58,251 bases of DNA from positions 1 through 58,251 of IMG/VR virus record IMGVR_UViG_3300033064_002330; one strand, given 5' to 3'. Made by a program: the position numbers and the translations under genes. Under the pieces are notes generated by a model. It was not told the origin of the DNA and did not search any database. It saw nothing but the letters and a program-made list of their open reading frames with translations. Shown in pieces: positions 1-7,139 of this stretch (positions are counted from its first letter, which is position 1; each line of letters starts with the position of its first letter). Origin of the DNA: a virus.

Positions 1-141
1 CGGCGTCGGTCTCGGACCCGCCGACCTGGGGGAGAAGGCCCGCGTCGGGAACGACGACGATCCTAAGCGCGGCGTGACCGGCGCGGCCGGTTTGGTCGCC
101 CTCGTCGCCGACCTCGATTTCGCAGGCGATCACAAGAAACA
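1..141. repeat. Terminal redundancy, left copy
   Basis: These 141 bases are identical, base for base, to 58111-58251. A gene reads through the junction in frame (57920 into position 2), so the molecule is circular, or circularly permuted, in the sample. The length of 141 equals a common maximum k-mer of de Bruijn assemblers, so this is most likely an assembly overlap rather than a biological terminal repeat. Confidence 0.95.
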
Positions 142-1585
142 ATGTCCGCCGGACGAGGCGACCTGCCGCCGGATCCTCGACGAGGTCGGCCTGCCGCCGA
201 CGGCGTTGATCCACTCCGGGCACGGGTTGCAGGTTTGGTGGGCATTCAAGGAACCCCTGACGTTCGACACCGCGAAGGAACGCGCCGTCGCGTATCGCCT
301 TTCCGAGGCGTGGGGCCGAACGATCCAAGGCGTCGCGCATCGGGCGGGCGGTTACCGTCTCGACTCCGTCTACGACCTGGGCAGAATCTTCCGGGTGCCC
401 GGCACGACGAACAACAAGTCGACGCCGGTCCCCGTGACGGTCCTCGAGTTCGACGACTCGCGTCGATACGTCGAGGACGATTTCGAGGCGCACCTGCTGG
501 ACTATGTCCTGCCGCCGGACAAGGCGGCCGACTTTCCGATGATCGCGGCGGCGCGCGGCGATTGGCCGGAGGTCAACCTCCGGGCTGAATTCCCTCTGAT
601 CCCGCACGAGGCCCTTGTCGAGAACGATCAGGTGTATGCCGACCTCTGGAACCACAAACGCAAGGACCTCGACGCCGAGGACCTGTCGGCGTGGGATATG
701 GCCCTTGCCCATTACCTGACGCGGGTTTCGTGGCCGGTTGACGCCGTCGCCGCGATCCTTGTCCGGCACCGTCAGAAATGGGGGGACACGTCCGACAAAG
801 TCTACCGCGTCGACTACTATCAACGCACGATCGCGAAGGCGCGCCTGTCACAGCAAGTCGATATGACACGCGAAAACGCGGCGGAGGTCGTCGCCGACGA
901 GGATGCGTCGCACGAGGACCGGGTCGCGGCGATCGGCGCCCGCCTCGGGTTGGCCCTGACGCGGATCGAGAGGGTGTCCGGGACGCCCTCCGTCTATCGG
1001 TTCCACGTTGACGGCGACGTTTGCTCGATCCCGGCAACGTCGTTCGTGGATCAGCGCAAGGTGCAAGGGGCCCTGTTCGACCTCTGCGCTAAGATGCCCC
1101 GCGCGGTCAAGAAGGACGAACACCCGTCCTGGCTGACGATCACGAACGCGATCGGCGCCGTCGCGATCCCGGTCGACGCGGGCGCCGACGCGACGGACGA
1201 CGGCGAGTTGGTCAGCACCCTCCGCGATTTCCTGAACGGTTGGCCGCCGCGGGCGATCCCGTCCGGGACGCCGATCGAGAATCCGGAGCAGCCTTTCATT
1301 CGGGACGGTTGTATTTGGTGGAAGCTTGAAGCATTCATGGGCTACCTCCGCAACGCCCACGTCCGCGACACGCGCCGGTCGATCGCGCAACGCCTCGGGA
1401 TGCTCGGGGCGGAACGCTGGACGGCCAAAGTCTACGGGCGCGGCCGGGACGAGACGACGAACAGTTTCCACAAGATCGCCGTCGACTCGATCGACGGCCT
1501 CCGGGCGGCGGAGGTCAACGTCAACGAACTGATTGCTGGCGCGTTCGCGACGGACGACGGGTCGATCGACGACTCCGGCGTTTAG
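2..1585 (+). CDS. AEP-type DNA primase/polymerase, main part
   Basis: This is the larger part of a gene that begins at 57920; joined across the circle the product is 591 residues. It resembles archaeo-eukaryotic primases of the RepB/PrimPol type, which make and often extend primers at phage and plasmid origins. In full-length numbering the metal-binding DLD is at 101-103, SGHG at 136-139, and a third acidic residue D189 is followed by RVPGTTNNKS at 195-204, the usual order of AEP motifs. Residues about 270-345 look like a PriCT-type helical domain, and the C-terminal third is unassigned. No separate DNA polymerase gene is visible, so this enzyme may also polymerise (inference). It is followed by a box-rich gap and the SF1 helicase operon. 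Confidence 0.85.
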   Translation, partial: GVGLGPADLGEKARVGNDDDPKRGVTGAAGLVALVADLDFAGDHKKQCPPDEATCRRILDEVGLPPTALIHSGHGLQVWWAFKEPLTFDTAKERAVAYRLSEAWGRTIQGVAHRAGGYRLDSVYDLGRIFRVPGTTNNKSTPVPVTVLEFDDSRRYVEDDFEAHLLDYVLPPDKAADFPMIAAARGDWPEVNLRAEFPLIPHEALVENDQVYADLWNHKRKDLDAEDLSAWDMALAHYLTRVSWPVDAVAAILVRHRQKWGDTSDKVYRVDYYQRTIAKARLSQQVDMTRENAAEVVADEDASHEDRVAAIGARLGLALTRIERVSGTPSVYRFHVDGDVCSIPATSFVDQRKVQGALFDLCAKMPRAVKKDEHPSWLTITNAIGAVAIPVDAGADATDDGELVSTLRDFLNGWPPRAIPSGTPIENPEQPFIRDGCIWWKLEAFMGYLRNAHVRDTRRSIAQRLGMLGAERWTAKVYGRGRDETTNSFHKIAVDSIDGLRAAEVNVNELIAGAFATDDGSIDDSGV

Positions 1586-1742
1586 GCGTTTAGCACGTTA
1601 CGCACGCGTCGGCGCGCGCGCAACGTGCGCGTGAGGAGTTCCCTAAACCGTAAACTGCGGGCGCACACGTTGCTCTGTGAAACTGTAAACCGGGCCCTCG
1701 TCGAAATTCGACGGTTTAACGAACGCCCTTTCGGGCTAAACG
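1580..1742. promoter_or_regulatory. GTTTA-box array 1 between primase and helicase operon
   Basis: The 187 bp gap after the primase holds seven GTTTA/TAAAC boxes: forward at 1580, 1588 and 1714, reverse ending at 1648, 1655, 1690 and 1741. The fullest is GTTTAACG at 1714-1721. They sit among small inverted repeats: CGTCGAAATTCGACG at 1699-1713 (7 bp arms around one base) and GCCC-TTTC-GGGC at 1725-1736. The same boxes occur in array 2 (16727-16986). Such arrays usually bind a regulator or a replication initiator; which one is not shown by the sequence. I see no clear -35/-10 pair here. Confidence 0.6.
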
Positions 1743-1772
1743 CGGGGGCGTTCACAAAACTGGAGGCGCGCA

Positions 1773-2051
1773 ATGCAAGGACTGACAGTCGTGATCCGGC
1801 GTGATCCGCCGAATGGGTATTCATACAAAGTCGCCCTCGCAATACCCGGAATCGCCGTCCCCCTCGATCACCCGGAGGGGAACAAACCGACGGCCCGCGA
1901 GGCGTTGGCGAAGGCGTTCGGCGTTGCCGAGAGGGCGATCGACAAGGTCGAACTGTTCGAGCAGTTGACCGAGGACGACAGCACTCCGGCGCCTGTTATC
2001 ATCGGCGGCGACGGTCAGCCGTTGCACCTCGCGGACGAGGCGTCGGCATGA
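1773..2051 (+). CDS. Small protein of unknown function
   Basis: A 92-residue acidic protein with no family I recognise. The ATG has a good Shine-Dalgarno (TGGAGG, 1762-1767). The stop overlaps the start of the SF1 helicase gene as ATGA at 2048-2051, so the two are translationally coupled. It opens the operon just behind GTTTA-box array 1. The N-terminal half (residues 1-45) looks like a short beta-rich domain and the rest is helical and acidic. A helicase accessory role is only a guess from position. Confidence 0.6.
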   Translation: MQGLTVVIRRDPPNGYSYKVALAIPGIAVPLDHPEGNKPTAREALAKAFGVAERAIDKVELFEQLTEDDSTPAPVIIGGDGQPLHLADEASA

Positions 2052-3670
2052 GGCGACCCCTCGACCTGCAACCGATCAGCGAACACCTCCGGGTAGTAGG
2101 CCCGCCGGGCACCGGGAAGACGAGGTTCCTCACCCGCGAGGTCGAACACGACGCGCGCGAGTATGGATCCGACAACGTCGTCGCGGTCAGTTTCACGAAG
2201 GCCGCGGCGGCGGAGTTGGCCTCGCGTGTCGAGACGGTCGACCCGGACAATATCGGGACGCTTCACGCGTTGGCTTATCGCGCGATCGGGCGACCGGACG
2301 TCGCCGAGGACGGGCCGCACCTGAAGGAGTTTTCCGAGGCCTATCCTGATTACCCTATGGCGGCCGGGTTCGGCGATACGGAAGACCTCGAGTTCGGGAC
2401 GATGGGGACCACCGACGGCGACAAACTCCTCGCCCGTTACGGGCAGGCCCGGAACCTCGAGATCCCGCGCGCCGGTTGGTTCGACGACGTGAAGGGGTTC
2501 GCCCACGCGTGGGAGGAATACAAGGCCGACTCCGAGACGGTCGACTTTACCGATATGATCGAACTCGCCGTCCAGGAAACGACGGCGGCGCCCGGTTACC
2601 CGGCCTGCATCATCGCCGACGAAGCGCAGGACCTCTCGCGCCTACAGTTCCGACTCCTCTGCCATTGGGCGGGCGCGACCGAAAAGGTCGTGATGGCCTG
2701 CGACCCCGATCAGTCGATTTACGGTTTCGCGGGTGCCGACCCGGACGTCTTCCTCGAGGTCAAACCGAAGAAGCAGAAGGTCCTCGACCAATCGTATCGC
2801 GTCCCGCGCGCCGTCCACGCCTACGCCCACCAGTTGATCCGCCGGATCCAGCGCCGGGAGGATTTCGCGTACCTGCCGAAGCCGGAGGACGGCGCCGTTT
2901 ACAGCGGCCGATCGGCCGACACGTTCCGAAACCCCGGCCGACTGATTAAGCGATGGGAGGATCACCTCGCCGCGGGCGACTCCGTCCTCGTCCTGGCACC
3001 GTGCGCGTATATGCTCCGGCCGACCGTCGAACTGCTGAGACAAAACGCGATCCCGTTCGCCAACCCCCTCCGCAAGAAAAGGGGCGATTGGAACCCTCTC
3101 GGGAAGCGCGGCGAGGGGTCGACCGTGCAGGCCCTCCTCGATTGGTTGTCACCGCACCGTTTCGGCGATCGCCTCTGGTCGACGCACGAGGTCAAGCGTT
3201 GGGCGACCGTCGTCGCGAGGGTGTTCCGGCGCGGGTCGGGCGAGACGATTCGCAATATGCCCGAGGAGTGGACGGACGCGCGGGTATATGAATGCGTCCT
3301 CGCCTGCGTGAAGGACGACGCGGACTTTTCGGCGGGCGCGTTCGGTAGTATCGGCGGCGCCGTCGATTGGTTCCAACAGCACTTGAAGGCCGCGCGCAAG
3401 GCTCCGGCGGAGTTCGCCTGCAACGTCGCCCGCCGTCGCGGGATCGACGCCGTCGCCGAACCGCCGCGCCTGTGGGTGGGGACCTGCCATTCTTACAAGG
3501 GCGGCGAGGCCGATCACGTCTACGTTTGGCCGGACCTATCGCAACAAGGTTTCAACGAACTACAGCACGACCCCGACCCGACGATCCGCCTCTTTTACGT
3601 CGCCTGCACGAGGGCGAAGAAGACGCTGACCCTCGGCCATTCCGCCTCGGCGCAGGCATTCAACTGGTGA
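2048..3670 (+). CDS. SF1 (UvrD/PcrA/Rep-like) DNA helicase
   Basis: A 540-residue superfamily 1A helicase that should move 3' to 5' on single-stranded DNA using ATP. Walker A GPPGTGKT is at 18-25, motif Ia SFTKAAAAELASR follows near 48-60, Walker B DEAQD is at 191-195, and CDPDQSIYGFAGA (motif III) is at 218-230. SYRVP (motif IV) follows, then CHSYKGGEADHV (motif V) and FYVACTRAKK (motif VI) near the C-terminus. At 540 residues it is shorter than full UvrD (about 720), so some accessory subdomains are reduced. The start overlaps the preceding gene by four bases. Together with the primase and the RuvC-like gene it forms a replication/recombination cluster. Confidence 0.92.
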   Translation: MRRPLDLQPISEHLRVVGPPGTGKTRFLTREVEHDAREYGSDNVVAVSFTKAAAAELASRVETVDPDNIGTLHALAYRAIGRPDVAEDGPHLKEFSEAYPDYPMAAGFGDTEDLEFGTMGTTDGDKLLARYGQARNLEIPRAGWFDDVKGFAHAWEEYKADSETVDFTDMIELAVQETTAAPGYPACIIADEAQDLSRLQFRLLCHWAGATEKVVMACDPDQSIYGFAGADPDVFLEVKPKKQKVLDQSYRVPRAVHAYAHQLIRRIQRREDFAYLPKPEDGAVYSGRSADTFRNPGRLIKRWEDHLAAGDSVLVLAPCAYMLRPTVELLRQNAIPFANPLRKKRGDWNPLGKRGEGSTVQALLDWLSPHRFGDRLWSTHEVKRWATVVARVFRRGSGETIRNMPEEWTDARVYECVLACVKDDADFSAGAFGSIGGAVDWFQQHLKAARKAPAEFACNVARRRGIDAVAEPPRLWVGTCHSYKGGEADHVYVWPDLSQQGFNELQHDPDPTIRLFYVACTRAKKTLTLGHSASAQAFNW

Positions 3671-3674
3671 ACCT

Positions 3675-4460
3675 ATGGCACCGATAAAGAAGGGTGGCCG
3701 CCGCGGCATGACGGCCGACGACCTGAAGGGCCTTGGTTGGGATATGGCCGACCCGGACAACCCGAAGCCTCCGGCCGTGACCGGCGGCCCGGCGCCCGTG
3801 CCGTCCGACGTCGAACTGCCGGTCGCCCTATACGGGATCGACCCGTCGATCGTCTCAACCGGGATCGCCTACGTTCGTTGCGATCGCCCCTACGTGAAGA
3901 CGTGGCGCGTCCGGCCGGATCGCAACCCGTGGGGGAAGGAGTGGGCGCCGCGGCCGTCGGAGCAACACGATTGGAACACCCTCCGACTCCGGGCCCTGTT
4001 CCGGCGAGTGTCGCGGATCCTGCACGGGGCGGAGGCGCCGTCCGTTGCTCAACAGTCGAAGGTCGCCCGCCCGGCCGATCAGGTGATCGTCGAGGACACC
4101 TACTTCGGGCCAAACTCCGGGCGGGCGGCCGTCGCCCTTCTCGGCAAGGCTCACGCGGCCTGTCTGTCGGCGGCGGAGTGGGCGGCGGACCTGTTCCTCG
4201 ATGACCCTCGAGCCGTCCGGGCGGCCTGGACGTCGGAGGTCCTCGTGCCCGACGACGTGCGACGCCGGATCCGGGAGCAGTTTAAGGGCGACGCCCGGCG
4301 CAAAGAGGTTAAGGCCGCGCGTTGGGCCTACGCCGTCGAGTGGTACGTCGCCCACGTCGGCCCGTGCCCGTACCTGGACGGTCTCACCCAACCGGACGAA
4401 CGCGACGCGTTCGCGTTGGCCGTCGCCGTCGCGGCGGAAATAACCGCCGGGAACGCTTGA
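3675..4460 (+). CDS. RuvC-like Holliday-junction resolvase
   Basis: A 261-residue protein with the RuvC branch of the RNase H fold. The catalytic acids can be placed: D56 in YGIDPSIVSTGIAYV, E140 in VIVEDTYFG, and D241/D244 in DERDAFALAVA. Such enzymes resolve four-way junctions and branched DNA before packaging. The first 45 residues form a low-complexity extension; an alternative ATG at 3708 would shorten it by 11 residues, and neither start has a strong Shine-Dalgarno. It lies four bases after the helicase stop, in the same operon, and is followed by a palindromic promoter. Confidence 0.82.
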   Translation: MAPIKKGGRRGMTADDLKGLGWDMADPDNPKPPAVTGGPAPVPSDVELPVALYGIDPSIVSTGIAYVRCDRPYVKTWRVRPDRNPWGKEWAPRPSEQHDWNTLRLRALFRRVSRILHGAEAPSVAQQSKVARPADQVIVEDTYFGPNSGRAAVALLGKAHAACLSAAEWAADLFLDDPRAVRAAWTSEVLVPDDVRRRIREQFKGDARRKEVKAARWAYAVEWYVAHVGPCPYLDGLTQPDERDAFALAVAVAAEITAGNA

Positions 4461-4486
4461 CGTGTCACCGTGACACGTAGTAGTAT
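4457..4486 (+). promoter_or_regulatory. Promoter with embedded perfect palindrome
   Basis: A -35 box TTGACG (4457-4462) and a -10 box TAGTAT (4481-4486) are 18 bases apart. Between them is a perfect palindrome, ACGTGTCAC-C-GTGACACGT (4460-4478), with 9 bp arms around one base. An operator filling the spacer of a promoter implies repression by a dimeric regulator. The candidate regulator is the HTH protein made from the next gene (autoregulation), which is an inference. Confidence 0.72.
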
Positions 4487-4540
4487 CGGTGCCCGTGTTG
4501 CGGAACGCGGGTAACGTTCGACAGAAGGGAGGAACACCCC

Positions 4541-4927
4541 ATGACAAAGGACACCTACTCCGTTCGAGAAGCGGCCTACGTCCTCGACGTGTCGGTCACC
4601 CAGGTACACCGGATGATCGAGTCGGCGGAGCTGACCGCATTCACGCAAGGCGAAAGCGCATTACAGGTTGAATGCGCGAGTCTGGCTGACGCCTGCGCGA
4701 AGCGCGCGAAGCCGATGCCCGCCCAGTATGCGGTCGTGATAGAACTGTCGGATTTCATCCTCCAAGCGGACGTGTCGGACGAAATGGCCGCATTCATTGC
4801 GCGGACAATTCAGGAGGCGGTCGCCGACGCCGACCTTGCGGACAACAGCATTATTCACGAGTTGAAATTCGGCGTAAAACTCCTCGCCGACGTGGCGATC
4901 CGAGGCCGGTCGATTGCGTTCGATTAG
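4541..4927 (+). CDS. HTH (excisionase/MerR-like) DNA-binding protein
   Basis: A 128-residue protein. Residues 6-36 (YSVREAAYVLDVSVTQVHRM and onward) form the winged-helix start typical of excisionase/MerR-like HTH_17 domains, which recognise DNA with the helix at about 18-27. The C-terminal 70 residues are a helical acidic domain that I cannot assign, possibly for dimerisation. Shine-Dalgarno GGGAGGAACACCCC precedes the ATG. The gene stands directly behind a promoter with a palindromic operator, so it is a good candidate for a self-controlling phage regulator. No integrase is present, so a true excisionase role is unlikely. Confidence 0.7.
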   Translation: MTKDTYSVREAAYVLDVSVTQVHRMIESAELTAFTQGESALQVECASLADACAKRAKPMPAQYAVVIELSDFILQADVSDEMAAFIARTIQEAVADADLADNSIIHELKFGVKLLADVAIRGRSIAFD

Positions 4928-4952
4928 CCAATCCTACGGGAGGAACGACCCG

Positions 4953-5456
4953 ATGAATAAGCGCGATAATATGTACCTGTTTGTGATGGGGATATGCGAG
5001 GGATCGCCGGGCGGCCCGATCGGGACCGGCGCATCGTTGCAGATATTGCACGGCGAAGGCGTCGCCGACGATCGCGACACGGTCCTGCGAAAGGTGTCGG
5101 AGGTCTCGATCCCGCACGAAGACGTCGGGACGCAGTTGGTCGCCGACCTGCGCGCGGCCGTCGACGGGATCGCCTGGGCGGTTGGCGAGGCCGAACGGCA
5201 CAACGGGTTCCCGGCCGTCGTCTACACTGACTCGCGGTTTGTCGAGGTGATCGTGCAGGAAAGCGGCGCGGACGCGCCGGGTAACGTCGTAACGTTGGTC
5301 GGGCAGTTGCTCGGACAGGTTCACGAACACGGCCTCGAGGTCCGTTGGTGCCCGGCGTTCGCGAACCGGGCGAAGGCGCCCGCCAAGACGGCCCTGCACA
5401 CGGTCCTCGGGAAGGCCCTGCCGGGTTGGCTGTTTCGAGGGGCGGCGAACCGATGA
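4953..5456 (+). CDS. RNase H-like fold protein, possibly inactive
   Basis: A 167-residue protein. The N-terminus (GICEGSPGGPIGTGASLQI) matches the first strand and loop of RNase H1, normally DGSxxGNPGxGG. VVYTDSRFVEVI near residues 89-100 matches the TDSxYV strand. The first catalytic aspartate would be E, and the usual conserved ME helix is not clear, so activity is doubtful. Start chosen at ATG 4953 behind CGGGAGGAACGACCCG. The stop overlaps the sulfotransferase-like start (ATGA). The family call is from motif similarity by eye only. Confidence 0.5.
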   Translation: MNKRDNMYLFVMGICEGSPGGPIGTGASLQILHGEGVADDRDTVLRKVSEVSIPHEDVGTQLVADLRAAVDGIAWAVGEAERHNGFPAVVYTDSRFVEVIVQESGADAPGNVVTLVGQLLGQVHEHGLEVRWCPAFANRAKAPAKTALHTVLGKALPGWLFRGAANR

Positions 5457-6388
5457 AGACGATCATCACTGGCCTGATGCGAAGCGGGACGAACTACCTC
5501 GCCGACGCCGTGTCGGCGGCGACCTGGGTCGACGGCGAGTCGCTTCCGGCCCTGCACGAACCTTTCAACCGCGATTGGCAAGGCGGCCCGGAACACCCGG
5601 ATTGGGACGACGACACGCGGGCGTCGATCGAGAATCGGGTGCAATACGTCTGCCGACACTCCGGGCATTACGGCGACCTGAACGGTCCCGAGTTCCAGGA
5701 ACTCGGCGGGTCTGTGGCCGCACGGGTGACCGGCGTCGCGAATGCCGTGAACGACCAATATGGGGCCTGCGACGTTTGGCGGGTCATGCAGTTCCCCTGG
5801 TGGGGGCCGTTGTCCGTCGTCCTCCGCGGGATCCGCGTCCTGTACATCGAACGGTCTCCGTTGGGTTGGTTGTCCTCGGCGGCCCGGACGATCGTCCTCG
5901 AATCGCGCCTGCCGTTGGTCCTGCCGAGGATCGCCGACGTGATCGCCGACGAGGAGCCGTGGCCGGGCCACGCCGGGTGGTGTGACCTCGGGCGTTCCTG
6001 GTGTGCGGAGGCCGGACACGAGGGCGACGAAGCGACGCGCCTCGCGCCCCTGTACGTTGCGGCGGCCTATCACGCGACCGAGACGGATTGGCAATACAAC
6101 GCCCTGAAGGACGAACTCGACAAGGCGCGCGGCGACGACCTGATGTTTGTCCAGTATGACCAGTTGGTCGCGGCGCCGGAGGTGTATTGGCCGCGCGTCT
6201 TCGCGTTTGTGGGTGCCGATCCCGACTCGCCGTTCCCCAACCCGATCGACACGGCGCAGGAGATTTCGTCGCGGACGTTCGCCGGGTCGGTTTGGACGGC
6301 GGCCGACGTCGACACCGTGCTTGCCGACTGCGTCAGGTTTCAGTCGCGATCATGGCGTTTGGCCGCGGAGGAGGGCGACGATGCGTAA
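5453..6388 (+). CDS. Sulfotransferase-like P-loop protein
   Basis: A 311-residue protein. Residues 5-16 (ITGLMRSGTNYL) match the 5'-phosphosulfate-binding loop of PAPS-dependent sulfotransferases. VLYIERSPLGWLSS (129-142) matches their 3'-phosphate-binding segment, with R134 and S141 in the expected places. The middle holds many Trp residues (WGG, PWWG, WPGHAGW), as in carbohydrate-binding pockets, and this part is not assigned. If active it would move sulfate from PAPS to a hydroxyl on a sugar or small molecule. Rare in phages; it sits in a coupled operon with an ASCH protein and a DNA methyltransferase. Substrate unknown. Confidence 0.68.
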   Translation: MKTIITGLMRSGTNYLADAVSAATWVDGESLPALHEPFNRDWQGGPEHPDWDDDTRASIENRVQYVCRHSGHYGDLNGPEFQELGGSVAARVTGVANAVNDQYGACDVWRVMQFPWWGPLSVVLRGIRVLYIERSPLGWLSSAARTIVLESRLPLVLPRIADVIADEEPWPGHAGWCDLGRSWCAEAGHEGDEATRLAPLYVAAAYHATETDWQYNALKDELDKARGDDLMFVQYDQLVAAPEVYWPRVFAFVGADPDSPFPNPIDTAQEISSRTFAGSVWTAADVDTVLADCVRFQSRSWRLAAEEGDDA

Positions 6389-7139
6389 GACCTCCGAGGC
6401 CGTCCGCCTGCGGTATGTGTTTCCGAAGGGCGCCGACGTCGACCGGGACGTGTTCGTCGAGTGGGTAAATCGCCTCGACCGTTGGGCCGTCGACAAGTTG
6501 GCACCGTCGACCCGCGACCTGTGGATGGGTCTCGGCCATTTCGGGTCGCCGGTCCGGGCCCTGTCGATCAAACAACCGTGGGCGCGCCTGTTGACCGAAG
6601 CGCCCGTCGGCGCCGACGTGCCCGCGAAGACGATCGAGTTCCGATCGACGCCGACTCCGCACCGCGACGGCGTCCTGCCGATCGCCCTGCATTCGTCGCT
6701 ACACCCCGTCAAGGGTTGGCAGGACCTCGTCAGCCGTTACCGTCTCGATCGGATCGTCCGCCCCTACGGCACGAAGCCGGGCGGCGGGTTGTGTCCGCCG
6801 GTCGCGAACGCGACCCTCGAGGCCCTCGATCCGATCCCGTCGCCGGATCCGGGCGACCTCGGCCGGATCGTGGGCGTCGCCCTGTTGGGCCCGTCGACGA
6901 AACTCGAGGGGGACGCCGACTCGCCGCGCCTGAAGGATCATCCCGGTTACCCGGCCGGTTACCCGGTCGATTTCTCGGAGCCGCGGTACGGTTGGCCGAT
7001 CCGCGCCGCCGTCCGCCTCGAGAGGTCGATCCCGGTCGTCGGCCGCCTCGGCCTGTGGGATATCAACGGGCAGGACCCGCGCGTTTACTCCGCCCTCTGC
7101 GAATACCTCGCGGCCGGGCAGTTCGAGGTGCCCGCGTGA
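6381..7139 (+). CDS. ASCH/PUA-like domain protein
   Basis: A 252-residue protein. From about residue 58 it shows the ASCH pattern: VRALSIKQPWARLL (58-71), KTIEFRS (83-89), LPIALHSSL (99-107), and near the end YGWPIRAAVRL followed by IPVVGRLGLWDI. ASCH domains have a PUA-like barrel thought to bind RNA or modified bases. The N-terminal 55 residues are an unassigned helical extension. It overlaps the sulfotransferase-like gene by 8 bases and the methyltransferase by 4 (GTGA), so it belongs to that operon. Confidence 0.72.
   Translation: MRKTSEAVRLRYVFPKGADVDRDVFVEWVNRLDRWAVDKLAPSTRDLWMGLGHFGSPVRALSIKQPWARLLTEAPVGADVPAKTIEFRSTPTPHRDGVLPIALHSSLHPVKGWQDLVSRYRLDRIVRPYGTKPGGGLCPPVANATLEALDPIPSPDPGDLGRIVGVALLGPSTKLEGDADSPRLKDHPGYPAGYPVDFSEPRYGWPIRAAVRLERSIPVVGRLGLWDINGQDPRVYSALCEYLAAGQFEVPA

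Noticed and set aside
1-141. Terminal direct repeat as a biological phage end
   Set aside because: Its length equals a usual assembler k-mer and it lies inside a gene, so an assembly overlap of a circular or permuted genome is the simpler reading.
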